From NCBI GenBank assembly GCA_038526275.1, contig JBCBGY010000001.1:1-64000 (forward strand): DNA of 64,000 bases. The letters are read 5' to 3'. The notes under the pieces are model-generated. The model did not search any database and was not told where the DNA came from. It saw nothing but the letters and a program-made list of their open reading frames with translations. The DNA comes from 188UL27-1 sp038526275 (GTDB taxonomy: Bacteria; Pseudomonadota; Alphaproteobacteria; Rhodobacterales; Rhodobacteraceae). Numbering within the stretch: position 1 is the stretch's first letter; every line of letters starts with the position of its first letter. Below, in pieces: positions 8,378 to 17,467 of the stretch. A program made the translations under genes and the position numbers.

Positions 8378-9273
8378 TGCTCGGCCCGGGCAGAAAACTT
8401 AGACGGGCTGATCTGGGCGGCGGCAGATAGGCCATAGTGCCGGATGGCCGCCCAGAGCCACATGGTTGCTATGCCGAGCGAAACCTGGCTTCGCGGCAGG
8501 TGATCCCGCATCAGCGTGGCCCGCGCCTTGGCAACACGGGTGGCTTTGTCGCCCCGGGTGCTTGCGGCAGCCCCGACCAAATGCATGATCTGTGCGTCAG
8601 GGGTGATCATCGGCTGATATCCCAGCGCCTTGGCCCGCAGGCACAGGTCGGCCTCTTCGCCATACATGAAGTATTTCAGGTCGAACCCGTCCAGCCGGTT
8701 CCACAGGTCACGCGGGATCAACAGAAAGCAGCCCACAACGATATCAACCTCGCGGACGCTATCGCGCTTCCAGTCGCCCATCGCCTCGGGATTGAAGAAC
8801 TCTGATCCCTTGAAGACCGCCGCAAGCCCGACCGCTTTGGCGAAGTTCGACCAGACCGTGATCCGCTGCCAGCAAGAGGCGATGTTCAGCGACCCATCGG
8901 GAAAGACAGTGCGACCTCCGTAGATCCCGCCCTTCGGATGCGCTTTGGCAAAGGTCATCAGGTTGTCCACCGCGCTTTCGTGGCATTCGGTGTCAGGGTT
9001 GAGCAGCAAAAGCCATTCGGTTTTGGCCTTTGCCGCCACCACGTTGTTGGCCTTGGCGAAACCCAGATTGTCCTCGGACCGGATCAGTTCCACCTGGGGA
9101 AATTCAGCGGCGATGGCATCTGCCGAACCATCTTTGGAATCGTTGTCGAAGACGACCGTATGGAAGTTGGTCTTGACTGTGGTTTGGTAGAGCGTGCGCA
9201 AGGCCGTCAGTGTCAGGTCCTTGGTATTGTAACTGACGACAATGACAGTCAGTTCGGGCGTGGCGTCTGTCAC
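8329..9273 (-). CDS. Glycosyltransferase family 2 (rhamnosyltransferase-like)
   Basis: Nucleotide-sugar-dependent inverting GT2 of 314 residues. Seen: the N-terminal strand LTVIVVSYNTKDLTLTAL, FDNDSKDGSADAIA, the metal-binding region LLLNPDTEC, an acceptor segment FMYGEEADLCLRAKALGYQP with the catalytic-base-like ED/EE pair, and a basic C-terminal tail that probably touches the membrane. The frame is open upstream to 9612, but the GTG at 9273 overlaps the stop of the preceding GT2 by 4 bases and begins exactly at the family N-terminus. It probably adds one sugar of the EPS repeat unit on the cytoplasmic side. Confidence 0.88.
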   Translation of the reverse strand: MTDATPELTVIVVSYNTKDLTLTALRTLYQTTVKTNFHTVVFDNDSKDGSADAIAAEFPQVELIRSEDNLGFAKANNVVAAKAKTEWLLLLNPDTECHESAVDNLMTFAKAHPKGGIYGGRTVFPDGSLNIASCWQRITVWSNFAKAVGLAAVFKGSEFFNPEAMGDWKRDSVREVDIVVGCFLLIPRDLWNRLDGFDLKYFMYGEEADLCLRAKALGYQPMITPDAQIMHLVGAAASTRGDKATRVAKARATLMRDHLPRSQVSLGIATMWLWAAIRHYGLSAAAQISPSKFSARAEQWKAVWLARKDWLQGY

Positions 9274-10136
9274 AGGCTTTTTCCCAGGGATAGGCGCAGC
9301 ATCCAGCGTGCGCGGGTCAATCTCAGACGGGCGAGGGTTGCAAGTGCGGCAAGCCGCTCGGAGCTGCCTTTCAGGCCCGGATGGCGCAGCACCTTTGGAA
9401 CATGGGCGAAAATGCTGAGCGGCATTGCAACAGCCCTGAGGTACCATTTGAGGCGCCCGACCGGGGTGCTCGGATGCAGGTGATAAGCTTCTTCGGTCGT
9501 ACGCTGCCACTTCTTGCGCAGGGCTGGCCAGTCCCGCCGCGTCGGGTGAGACACGCGCAATCCGTCGGCATAGATGAGTTTGGCGCCCTTTTCCGTGGCA
9601 CGCCAGCACCATTCGATATCTTCAGAGACGCCGACGATAAGCGGACCTGTGCGTTCAAAAACGGCACGGGTGGTCACAAGATTGGCGGTGACGGAGAAAC
9701 CTTTTTCCTCGACATAGCTTTTTTGGTTGAAGGCAAAGACGGTTTCGAACGCCTCTGCACCGCTACGGGGTGCGGGCGTTTCGTCGAAAACATCGATCCG
9801 CCCGCCGGCGACGATGTCAGGCGATGCCAGTGACGAAGCCGTGGTGAGCCAATCCGGGGCCGGGACGCAATCTGCATCCAGAAAAACCAAATCCGGTGCA
9901 GTTGTTTCTTCCACCCCGCGATTGCGGGCCGCAGCCGCACCCTTCTTCGGCTCAACGACGAAGCGGACCTGCGGAAAATCCACCGCAATGTCGTCCAATG
10001 GCGTTGGCGAACTGTTGTCGACCACGACCACTTCCGCCTCTCGCAAGTCGTTTTGGTGGAGCGCCGACAGGCACCGGCGCAACCGTTCATGGTCGTTGTA
10101 ATGCGGAATGATCACCGCAATCCGAGGCGTATGCAT
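9270..10136 (-). CDS. Glycosyltransferase family 2
   Basis: A second GT2 enzyme of 288 residues. Seen: IAVIIPHYNDHERLRRCLSA at the N-terminus, VVVDNSSPTPLDD, the D-x-D-like FLDADCVPAPDWL (about residues 94-106), and the acceptor-side motif GVSEDIEWCWRATEKGA. A hydrophobic amphipathic C-terminal region suggests membrane contact. It is flanked by the BY-kinase gene (21 bases upstream) and another GT2 (4-base overlap) and is part of the leftward EPS arm. Donor and acceptor sugars cannot be read from the sequence. Confidence 0.88.
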   Translation of the reverse strand: MHTPRIAVIIPHYNDHERLRRCLSALHQNDLREAEVVVVDNSSPTPLDDIAVDFPQVRFVVEPKKGAAAARNRGVEETTAPDLVFLDADCVPAPDWLTTASSLASPDIVAGGRIDVFDETPAPRSGAEAFETVFAFNQKSYVEEKGFSVTANLVTTRAVFERTGPLIVGVSEDIEWCWRATEKGAKLIYADGLRVSHPTRRDWPALRKKWQRTTEEAYHLHPSTPVGRLKWYLRAVAMPLSIFAHVPKVLRHPGLKGSSERLAALATLARLRLTRARWMLRLSLGKSL

Positions 10137-10157
10137 CTTGGTGATACCGGCAGGCGA

Positions 10158-11006
10158 TTAGCTATAGGTCTTGGAGTAGCTATAGTACCCATAGGCATCA
10201 TTGTTGAAGCGGCATTTGTTCAGAACCATACCCATGACATTGGTCTGGGATGCCAGTTCCTTTTCGCACAGATCGACCTGTTCCAGCGTTGAAACACCCG
10301 CCTCCACAACGATCAGGGCGCAGTCCACATTGCTCAGGAAGGCGGTCGTGTCGTCATTAACCAGAAGCGGGGGCATGTCGAAAATCATCACGTCTGGTTT
10401 GTAGGTCCGGTCGATCTCGTCCAGCACCTCTGTGGTGCGTTGCCGCAGGAACAAATCAGACGGGTCTCGCATCGCGTTAAAGTTCATCGAAACGGCCATG
10501 TTAGGCCCGATCCGTTGAGCCTGGTCCGCGAAGGCGATTCGGCGTTCCAGCACGTCATAGGTGCTTTTCGTGCCACGCTGCATGAAGGCTTCGGCCAGCG
10601 CCGGGCGGCGCATGTCCATATCCATCAGCAAGATGCTGAGTTCCAACTGCCGTGCCAGAGAGGCGGCCAGGTTCGCGCTGGTTGTCGTTTTGCCTGAACC
10701 CGGAGCGGGCGAAGTGACCGCAATCCGCTTCCAATTGTTGGTGCTGAGAAGGGTCAGAACCTTGGTGCGCAACATATCGAACGCTGTGGCTTCGTGACCC
10801 GCATCGATTGTGACCAACTTGCGCCTGCTCAGTCGGGTCTTGTCGACCTGCATGGGCGCAAGGGTCGCCCAAAGCTCGCTGGTATCGGGGCGCAGAAGAC
10901 GGGAGGCGTTGGCTCGCTTGGCCGGACGGTATTGGCCGGTTTCGTCGCCGCCATTGCCAGCCCGCTTCTCGCGGGCCTTTTGAAGGGCTGCCTGCAGTTT
11001 TTCCAT
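10158..11006 (-). CDS. CpsD/CapB-type bacterial tyrosine kinase (BY-kinase)
   Basis: A P-loop ATPase of 282 residues that, with a Wzz-type activator, autophosphorylates on a tyrosine tail and controls polysaccharide polymerisation and export. Seen: Walker A APGSGKTTTS (about residues 101-110), Walker A' LLMDMDMRRP (about 129-138), Walker B VMIFDMPPLL, and a C-terminal tyrosine cluster YGYYSYSKTY. The N-terminal 80 residues are charged and probably bind the Wzz partner, whose gene lies 28 bases upstream. Kinase and activator are separate proteins here, unlike the fused Wzc. Phosphorylation state is likely to set chain length. Confidence 0.9.
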   Translation of the reverse strand: MEKLQAALQKAREKRAGNGGDETGQYRPAKRANASRLLRPDTSELWATLAPMQVDKTRLSRRKLVTIDAGHEATAFDMLRTKVLTLLSTNNWKRIAVTSPAPGSGKTTTSANLAASLARQLELSILLMDMDMRRPALAEAFMQRGTKSTYDVLERRIAFADQAQRIGPNMAVSMNFNAMRDPSDLFLRQRTTEVLDEIDRTYKPDVMIFDMPPLLVNDDTTAFLSNVDCALIVVEAGVSTLEQVDLCEKELASQTNVMGMVLNKCRFNNDAYGYYSYSKTYS

Positions 11007-11034
11007 GTTTGACGTCCTGCCGAGAAGAGTCCGC

Positions 11035-12615
11035 TTAGAGCGGGATCAATGAGGTGATTTTGTCCATGACGCTGTCTACCAGCCGATCAAGCGGGAACAC
11101 GTTGATATGGACATAGTACATGGCCGCGGGCACCGTGATGCAAAGAACAACGACGATCGCCAGGGTCCAAAGCCTCCGTTTCAGGCGCTCTGATGCGGTC
11201 ATGATATAAGGGATCGTGGCCAGCGGCGACACACCCATGGCATTGGTGATCTCTACCGGCCTGCGGATCGAACGATTCATCAGTTCAAGCAACAAGATCA
11301 ATCCGAGCCCTAGGGCTATGCCTCCACCGAGCCCGGCACCGGCGATCATGGGACGGTTCGGACTGAATGGACTGTTTGGCGCAATCGCGTTCTCCACCAC
11401 CTCGAACCGGGCGGACAATGCACCGATGATCTTGCGTTCTTCCTGCGCGGCACGGGCCATGTTCGCCTCGGCCGTCTGGTACTGGCGTTCGATCGTATCG
11501 CGCTCGCGTTCCAGCGCCTGAAGTGCAATCGTGTTGGCCGGTGTGCGGGAGATGGAATCTTCCAGTTCCAGCAAACGCGCTTCGCGTGCCTCGATTTCCG
11601 AACGGGCATTCTCGATCCGGGAATCAAGCTCCGCCAGTTCGGCTTCGAAAAGCACGGTGTTGCGGTCGGGGACGGTTGCATCCGTAGCGGTGGCAGGCGC
11701 CTCTTGCCCGGAGGCTGAGGCAACTTCCACGGCCACCCTTTCCCGCAACCGGTCGACCACGCTTTGCTGCAGCACCACCCGGGGGTTGGTTGGCGACAAT
11801 ACGATTAGAAGCTCTTCCAACGCATCTTCCGCCCTGGCCAATTCAGCCTCTGCCCTGGTCTGCCGTTGTTCGGGTTGCGCAGTCTCAACAGATCCTGATG
11901 TTTCAAAGATCAAGACCATACGGCTCCTGCGGTCCGCCAATTCGTCGACGTCGCGCTGGAGGTTGCGGATTCGCTCTTGCAGGCGGGACTGCTCGTTCAG
12001 ACGGAAATTCAAGCTGTCCGGCAAAGCGCCCTGATTTTCATTCTTGTAGCGCACGATCTGTGCGCTTTTCAGACCAAGCTCCGTATTCAGGCGGCTGACT
12101 TCCTGCTCGAAAAAGGCGAGCGTGCCGCCGGAGCGATCTCGCTGCGACCGGGCGGACAAATCCTGAATTCGGGTCACATAATCGTTGGCCACAGCCGCCG
12201 CGACAGCGCCGCTGCGCGCTTCAAACCGAACCCGCATGAAGGTCGCACTGTTGCGCCCGACATTGTTGTCGATTTTTGTATTGGCCCGCATGCTGTTGAC
12301 GATCTGGTCGGGTGACATCGAGCCGATGGCTTCGAACACATCATGATCCCGCGCGATATCGATAAGGATCTGCCGGGTCAGCAACTGCTGCCGCACCTTT
12401 TGCAGTTCTTCCGCTGGCCGGAAATTTGAGTTTCGCGGAGCCGTATTCTGGTCCAACTGTCCCCGTTCATACAGTAGTAAGGCCTGCGCGGCATAACTCG
12501 GCGGCAAGACAAAGGCGATCATGACCGCAGGAACGGTGATCAACAGAGTGACGAATACAAACAAAGGCAATCTTCGGTAGAAGATCGAGATATAGTAGCG
12601 AAGTTCCGGGTTCAT
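11035..12615 (-). CDS. Wzz/GumC-type chain-length determinant protein
   Basis: Inner-membrane polysaccharide co-polymerase of 526 residues without a kinase domain. Seen: an N-terminal membrane helix LPLFVFVTLLITVPAVMIAF (about residues 15-34), a long periplasmic region with two coiled-coil stretches (about 160-250 and 325-400), a G-rich second membrane helix (AGAGLGGGIALGLGLILLL, about 425-445) and a third helix near 485-508, an arrangement typical of exosortase-linked loci. It overlaps the upstream ATPase gene by 4 bases. Expected partner of the BY-kinase encoded next. It probably spans towards the Wza-like export protein at 17468. Confidence 0.88.
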   Translation of the reverse strand: MNPELRYYISIFYRRLPLFVFVTLLITVPAVMIAFVLPPSYAAQALLLYERGQLDQNTAPRNSNFRPAEELQKVRQQLLTRQILIDIARDHDVFEAIGSMSPDQIVNSMRANTKIDNNVGRNSATFMRVRFEARSGAVAAAVANDYVTRIQDLSARSQRDRSGGTLAFFEQEVSRLNTELGLKSAQIVRYKNENQGALPDSLNFRLNEQSRLQERIRNLQRDVDELADRRSRMVLIFETSGSVETAQPEQRQTRAEAELARAEDALEELLIVLSPTNPRVVLQQSVVDRLRERVAVEVASASGQEAPATATDATVPDRNTVLFEAELAELDSRIENARSEIEAREARLLELEDSISRTPANTIALQALERERDTIERQYQTAEANMARAAQEERKIIGALSARFEVVENAIAPNSPFSPNRPMIAGAGLGGGIALGLGLILLLELMNRSIRRPVEITNAMGVSPLATIPYIMTASERLKRRLWTLAIVVVLCITVPAAMYYVHINVFPLDRLVDSVMDKITSLIPL

Positions 12616-13469
12616 TCTGCAGCCCGCTCGGTAAGTGTTATGGCGGTGACAAAGACGCCGTCATTGATCACCTGATTTATCGTATCTTCCGTGACCTGCT
12701 TCTCTTCGCCCATCGCAGCATAAACCAACGCAAAGTCGCTGAGCTTGTTCACCAGTCGCGGCACACCACCCGAGTGATGATATACCATCTCAGTCGCGCC
12801 ACGGGTGAATTCTTTTCCGGTCCCGCCAGCATGTTGCAGTCGATGGGCGATATATTGACCAACCGTCTCCTCCGACATCGGCGAAAGATGGTAACTGGCC
12901 ACCACTCGTTGCGCAAACTGGCTCAATTCCGGTTGAACGATCATCGTGCGCAGTTCCGGCTGACCGACCAGCACAAGTTGTAGCAACTCGTCCTTGTGGG
13001 TGTTGATGTTGGTGAGCATACGAAGCTCTTCCAACACTTCCGGGGTCAGGTTTTGCGCCTCGTCTATGACGATGATGACCCGCCGTCCTTCGGCATATTC
13101 CGTCAGCAGGAAGTCCTGAAGCAATTGGAACATGCCGACATAGTCCAGCTCGCCGCCCACCTCGATGCCAAAGGAGTTCAGCACCCAACGCAGCAGGTCT
13201 CCGCGATCGCCTTGCGCGTTAGAAATAAGGCCAATCGTCGTGTCGTCTTGGATAGAGTTCAACAGATGCTGCAAGAGCGTCGTCTTGCCGGCACCAACTT
13301 CGCCGGTGAGCACCGTGATCGGTGCACGCATGACGATGCCGTACTCTAGTATAGTGTAGGCCGCCCGGTGACCGCGCGACCAATATATAAAGTCGGGGTC
13401 CGGCAAGAGCGTAAAGGGGCGCTCCCGCAGACCGAAGTATTCAGTATATATGTCTGATGCGCCAACCAT
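12612..13469 (-). CDS. Exosortase-locus secretion ATPase (ExeA-like AAA)
   Basis: An AAA ATPase of 285 residues of the ExeA/GspA-like group found in PEP-CTERM and EPS loci. Seen: the N-terminal signature YFGLRERPFTLLPDPDFIYW (about residues 10-29), Walker A TGEVGAGKTTLLQ (about 54-66), Walker B VIIVIDEAQNL, sensor-like LVLVGQPEL, and a C-terminal winged segment GGVPRLVNKLSDFAL. It is the first gene of the leftward arm and reads away from the 587-base control region. Its precise role in export is unproven in any species I know of. Confidence 0.88.
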   Translation of the reverse strand: MVGASDIYTEYFGLRERPFTLLPDPDFIYWSRGHRAAYTILEYGIVMRAPITVLTGEVGAGKTTLLQHLLNSIQDDTTIGLISNAQGDRGDLLRWVLNSFGIEVGGELDYVGMFQLLQDFLLTEYAEGRRVIIVIDEAQNLTPEVLEELRMLTNINTHKDELLQLVLVGQPELRTMIVQPELSQFAQRVVASYHLSPMSEETVGQYIAHRLQHAGGTGKEFTRGATEMVYHHSGGVPRLVNKLSDFALVYAAMGEEKQVTEDTINQVINDGVFVTAITLTERAAE

Positions 13470-14056
13470 TGTGCTTCGTCATAAGTCGTTTCCTGAAGGA
13501 CTCCAAATATGTAGGAGCTTTGCGCCGATCATAAAGTCGAGGGTGTGTTGCTCATCTTACTCGGGGCGTCCAGCCCCTATGTTCCCCCAGAATCACCGGT
13601 CGTCAAAAACTTCCCTACAGCGGTATTTCGTAAGAAGTTGTTGCGGGATTGGCGACAATGTGGCGATGGACTCAAATGGTCGCAAAATCTGGGACAAAAG
13701 GAACGCAACATGGTCCAGATTTCGCCTGATTTCCTAGCGTTAGGGGGAGCCGATTTTAAGATTCACCCTTAACAATGTGCAGAAATCGAGTATTACAGCA
13801 TTAGTTAACGCCCATTAATCGTACATCAGTGTGGCGAGGGTGCTTAGCTTTTGTGGTAGTATGAGTAAATACCTATGAAAAACAGGGGGTTAGCATGGGT
13901 GACGTTTTAGAGACACTGCCTTCTCATTGTCTAAACTTTGCATTAAGTCGATCACAGTAAGGGGTTATTTGAACCCTAACTTGGAAATCAAATCGAGATC
14001 GCACGGGTGTGATCACTCCACACCAAGGCTCGTTGCCGCAATGCGTAAGGGATAAT
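13470..14056 (+). promoter_or_regulatory. Divergent control region of the EPS/exosortase locus
   Basis: 587 bases between the two EPS arms without a convincing full-length gene, and visibly richer in A and T than its surroundings. It must hold promoters for both directions. Seen: TTAA motifs at 13805 and 13815; hairpins GGGGC/GCCCC at 13563-13577, GGGTT/AACCC after 13960 and GGTGTG/CACACC near 14004-14022; and a possible 21-codon frame at 13895-13960 preceded by CAGGGGG. The transcript towards 14057 would have a long structured leader. No specific regulator site can be named. Confidence 0.6.
13895..13960 (+). CDS. Possible 21-residue leader peptide
   Basis: The reading frame MGDVLETLPSHCLNFALSRS plus Gln has a purine-rich CAGGGGG site about 6 bases upstream of the ATG. 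A GGGTT/AACCC hairpin follows directly after its stop, 97 bases before the sugar transferase start. The arrangement resembles a leader-peptide or attenuator unit, but frames this short occur by chance. Confidence 0.2.
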   Translation: MGDVLETLPSHCLNFALSRSQ

Positions 14057-14752
14057 ATGACTGCACATTTTGCTACTATGGCGCAGGTTGCTGAGAAGCC
14101 GAAGCCTGCCTTGGCCGCGCAGGTTTTTCCAGTCGAACGTCGGCGGGGACTCTATAGAAATGGCGTTAAGAGGTTGATGGACATCTCAATGGTGTTGCTG
14201 GCTGCTCCGTTGGTTGTTCCAATGGTTGTGGTTCTGGCGGCGTTCATTGCTTTAGATGGCCATAACCCGTTCTATGGTCAGCGCCGGGTCGGCAGATTCG
14301 GACGTGTCTTCACAATTTGGAAGCTGCGGAGCATGGTTGCTGACGCTGATGTTCAGCTCCAACGGTTCTTGGCCGAAGATCCAGAAGCCCGTGCCGAATG
14401 GGAACGGACACAGAAACTGAAGAACGATCCGCGCATCACGCGGGTGGGTCGTATCATTCGCAAAACATCGTTGGACGAATTGCCGCAACTCTGGAACGTC
14501 CTGACAGGCGACATGTCGTTGGTTGGCCCACGCCCGATGATGTGCAACCAGCAAAAGCTCTATCCCGGCGCGGCCTACTACAGTCTTCGCCCGGGAATAA
14601 CCGGTCTTTGGCAGATCTCTGCCCGCAACAACTGTGAATTCAGCGGTCGCGCGCGCTTTGATACCAAGTACGAACATCAGCTGACCTTCGCCACGGATAT
14701 GGGCATCCTTGTGCGGACGGTCGGTGTTGTAGCGCGCGGCACAGGTTACTGA
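14057..14752 (+). CDS. Undecaprenyl-phosphate sugar phosphotransferase (ExoY/WbaP-type)
   Basis: Initiating enzyme of EPS synthesis: transfers a sugar-1-phosphate to undecaprenyl phosphate in the inner membrane. 231 residues, the short form with a single membrane segment (about residues 38-65) and no large N-terminal membrane domain. Seen: KRLMDISMVLLAAPL, FTIWKLRSMV, the DELPQLWNVLTGDMSLVGPR core (about 156-175) and SLRPGITGLWQISARN. The frame is open from a GTG at 14009, but ATG 14057 has TAAGGG upstream and is preferred. It is the first gene of the rightward arm. Sugar specificity (galactose, glucose or another) cannot be told. Confidence 0.9.
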   Translation: MTAHFATMAQVAEKPKPALAAQVFPVERRRGLYRNGVKRLMDISMVLLAAPLVVPMVVVLAAFIALDGHNPFYGQRRVGRFGRVFTIWKLRSMVADADVQLQRFLAEDPEARAEWERTQKLKNDPRITRVGRIIRKTSLDELPQLWNVLTGDMSLVGPRPMMCNQQKLYPGAAYYSLRPGITGLWQISARNNCEFSGRARFDTKYEHQLTFATDMGILVRTVGVVARGTGY

Positions 14753-14792
14753 CCGCGAAATAGCGCCCATTCGACTAAAATACTGTGTTGAT

Positions 14793-14842
14793 CCAGCCCT
14801 TAGGCTGGGTCACGCCTTTGTGGGAAGGGTGGCCACAAAGGC
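14793..14842 (+). other. Two tandem perfect hairpins between EPS genes
   Basis: CCAGCC/GGCTGG with a 4-base loop (14793-14808) is followed by a perfect 10-pair stem GCCTTTGTGG/CCACAAAGGC with a 9-base loop (14814-14842). Both lie in the 134-base gap between the sugar transferase and the TPR lipoprotein. No long T-run follows, so processing, partial termination or an RNA-binding site are all possible. Confidence 0.6.
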
Positions 14843-14886
14843 ATGTCTTCTGTAAGAAGCGTTCGAATTTTGGAGACAACCACCCT

Positions 14887-17340
14887 ATGCCTTTCGCATT
14901 CCCGTTGCGCGTTATCCTGGCCACCTTGCTCCTGACTGTTCTGGCAGCATGCCAAACATCTGAAGAACGGGCAGAAGCTCATTACCAGCGCAGCCTGGAA
15001 CTGCTGGCCGAAAATGACGTCGACCGCGCCCTTGTCGAACTGCGCAACGTCTTCCGTCTGAATGGCTCCCATCGTGAAGCCCGCACGCTCTATGCTGGCC
15101 AAGTGCGGGAAGCGGGCGAACGGCACGAAGCCTATTCGCAGTATCTGCGTTTGGTCGAGCAGTATCCCGACGATTGGGAAGGATATCTTGCGCTGGCGGA
15201 GCTGTCTTTGGAGTTCAACCGCTTCTCCGAGGCTGAAGATTTCCTGAAACGTGCGCAGGAACATAATACCGAAGATCCGCGGCTGAAGATCGTCGAAGCC
15301 GCTGTGAACTACCGCAACGCCGTTTTGGGTGACGATCCCTCGTCGCGTCGGGACATTGCCCGGGGAATCGCAGAACTGCTGGCGGTCGAACCCGATAGTT
15401 TGGTCGCGCGTGGCCTTGTGATCGACTCCCTGCTGCGGGATGGCGATGAAGTCGAAGCTTTGTCCGAACTGGACAAAGCCTTGGCGCTAAAGGGCGAAAA
15501 CCGGGCGCTTTACAAACTTAAGCTCGAGTTGCTGTCCCGCCGCGGCGAGGACGAACAGGTCGAAGACCTGCTGCAAGAGATGATCGGGCGCTTTGACGAA
15601 GATCAAAGCATCAAGCAGACGCTCATCCGGTTTTACCTGTCCCGCGGCAAGACCGATGATGCCGAGGTCTTCCTGCGCAGCCAGATCGTTGAAGGCGAAG
15701 CGGGCGACGATGCCCGGGTCACCCTTGTGCGCTTCATGCAGGACGTGCGCGGCCGGGATGAGGCCCGGGCCCTTTTGGAAGAGTTCATCGCCGAGGGAAC
15801 AAATGATCAGCTGTTCCGGTCTCTGCGCGCCACGATGAATTTCGAAGACGGGTTCAAGCAGAAGGCGATGGCTGAACTTGAAGAGATTCTGGATGGGGTA
15901 GAATCAACCGATCAGGTGCGCAAACTGCGCGTATTGTTGGCCCGCATGCTGGCGGAGACGGGAAATGAAGTCGGCGCCCGGGTTGTGATCGAAGAAGTGC
16001 TGGAAGAAGACAGCCAATTGGTTGAGGCGCTCAAAGTCCGGGCAACCTGGTTGGTCGCGGAAGACCAAGGCGATCAAGCGATTGTGGACCTCCGCCGAGC
16101 TCTGGATCAGGATCCCAACGATCACAGTCTGATGCTACTTATGGCTCAGGCGCATGCGCGGAACGGAAACCGGCAATTGGCTGGCGAAGTATTGGCATCA
16201 GCGGTCGAAGCGTCGAACAATGCGCCGGAAGCCGCACTGGTCTACACGCAGTTCTTATTGGCGGAGAACCGTTACAGGCCGGCTGAGACTGTGTTGATTG
16301 ATGCCCTGCGCATCACACCGGGCCACCCGGAACTGCTGCGCGAGTTGGGAGGCGTCTATATTGGCCTGGAGGACTGGCCCCGCACCGAACAGGTGATCCG
16401 CACGCTAAAGCGGGCCAACACAGAACGCGGCAACGCCATCGCCGATCAACTGACCCTTGCAGTATTGCAAGCACAGGATCGCCAGGATGAGGTTCTGTCC
16501 TTCCTCGACGAACTTGCCTCGGAAGAGGGTGGCAATCTTGGCGCCGAAATCGGTGTGCTGGATCTGCACCTGCAAAATGGCGAATTGGACAAGGCCGGCG
16601 AACATCTGGCCGGTCTGCTGGAACGCCGACCCGAGGATCGCGGCCTTCGGTTCCTTGATGCCGTGCTGGAGGGCCTACAAGGGAATCCAGATGCGGCCAT
16701 TGCCGGTTACCGAGAACTGTTGGCAGAGGACCCGGGCACAGAGCGGATTTGGCTGGAACTGATCCGGTCGCTCAACGCCCAAGGGTTGGCTGACGAGGCT
16801 ATGGCCGCTCTTCGCGACGGCATTGCCGCCAATCCCGAAGCCCCCAACCTGCAATGGATGCTGGCAAGCCGTCTGGAAGCGGACGGCGACTTCGAGGGCG
16901 CCCTGAGTATCTATGAGGCGCTTTACGATCAGAATACCTCGACCAGCGTCATCGCCAATAACTTCGCCAGCCTATTGTCGACGCTGCGCGACGATCCGGA
17001 AAGCCTTGATCGCGCCTACCGCGTCGCCCGTCGCCTGCGGGACAGCGATTTCCCACCGTTTCAGGACACATATGGCTGGATTGCATACTTGCGGGGCGAC
17101 CATGAAGAAGCCCTGCGACATCTGGAACCGGCTGCAAGAAGCCTGGCCGAAGATCCGCAGGTGCAATACCATTTGGCGAAAACTTACATTGCCTTGAAGC
17201 AACCTGAAAAGGCCCGCCCGGTTCTGGAACGCGCCTTGGACATCGCAGGCGACGATCCGCGCCCCATCTTCGAAGATGCCCGCGAACAGCTGAACAAGCT
17301 CAGTTCCGCCGAAAGCACAGCTCCCACAGCCTCAGAGTGA
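14887..17340 (+). CDS. TPR-repeat lipoprotein, exosortase locus (PrsT-like)
   Basis: An 817-residue protein with a lipoprotein signal (helix to about residue 20, lipobox LAAC) followed almost entirely by tetratricopeptide-type helical repeats, for example AHYQRSLELLAENDVDRALV and repeats at roughly 34-residue spacing to the end. Very acidic. This matches the TPR lipoprotein (PrsT) of PEP-CTERM/EPS loci, thought to be a periplasmic scaffold linking synthesis and export. The frame is open from 14785, but only the ATG at 14887 gives the lipoprotein signal. Preceded by two tandem hairpins, which may set its level separately from the sugar transferase. Confidence 0.88.
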   Translation: MPFAFPLRVILATLLLTVLAACQTSEERAEAHYQRSLELLAENDVDRALVELRNVFRLNGSHREARTLYAGQVREAGERHEAYSQYLRLVEQYPDDWEGYLALAELSLEFNRFSEAEDFLKRAQEHNTEDPRLKIVEAAVNYRNAVLGDDPSSRRDIARGIAELLAVEPDSLVARGLVIDSLLRDGDEVEALSELDKALALKGENRALYKLKLELLSRRGEDEQVEDLLQEMIGRFDEDQSIKQTLIRFYLSRGKTDDAEVFLRSQIVEGEAGDDARVTLVRFMQDVRGRDEARALLEEFIAEGTNDQLFRSLRATMNFEDGFKQKAMAELEEILDGVESTDQVRKLRVLLARMLAETGNEVGARVVIEEVLEEDSQLVEALKVRATWLVAEDQGDQAIVDLRRALDQDPNDHSLMLLMAQAHARNGNRQLAGEVLASAVEASNNAPEAALVYTQFLLAENRYRPAETVLIDALRITPGHPELLRELGGVYIGLEDWPRTEQVIRTLKRANTERGNAIADQLTLAVLQAQDRQDEVLSFLDELASEEGGNLGAEIGVLDLHLQNGELDKAGEHLAGLLERRPEDRGLRFLDAVLEGLQGNPDAAIAGYRELLAEDPGTERIWLELIRSLNAQGLADEAMAALRDGIAANPEAPNLQWMLASRLEADGDFEGALSIYEALYDQNTSTSVIANNFASLLSTLRDDPESLDRAYRVARRLRDSDFPPFQDTYGWIAYLRGDHEEALRHLEPAARSLAEDPQVQYHLAKTYIALKQPEKARPVLERALDIAGDDPRPIFEDAREQLNKLSSAESTAPTASE

Positions 17341-17467
17341 TGCGTAAAAACGACGATACCTGACCGGTTGTGGCGATTGGTCGAGAATTTTGGCCGAATA
17401 CCTTCTCTACCCCGCCGCAATCGCTTATCCCGTAAACAAAGACTAAACGATGCGGGTAGGGATCGAG

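Noticed and set aside
13805..13818. TTAA-N6-TTAA, similar to a CtrA site
   Set aside because: CtrA sites need seven bases between the half sites; here there are six, in an AT-rich stretch where TTAA is frequent.
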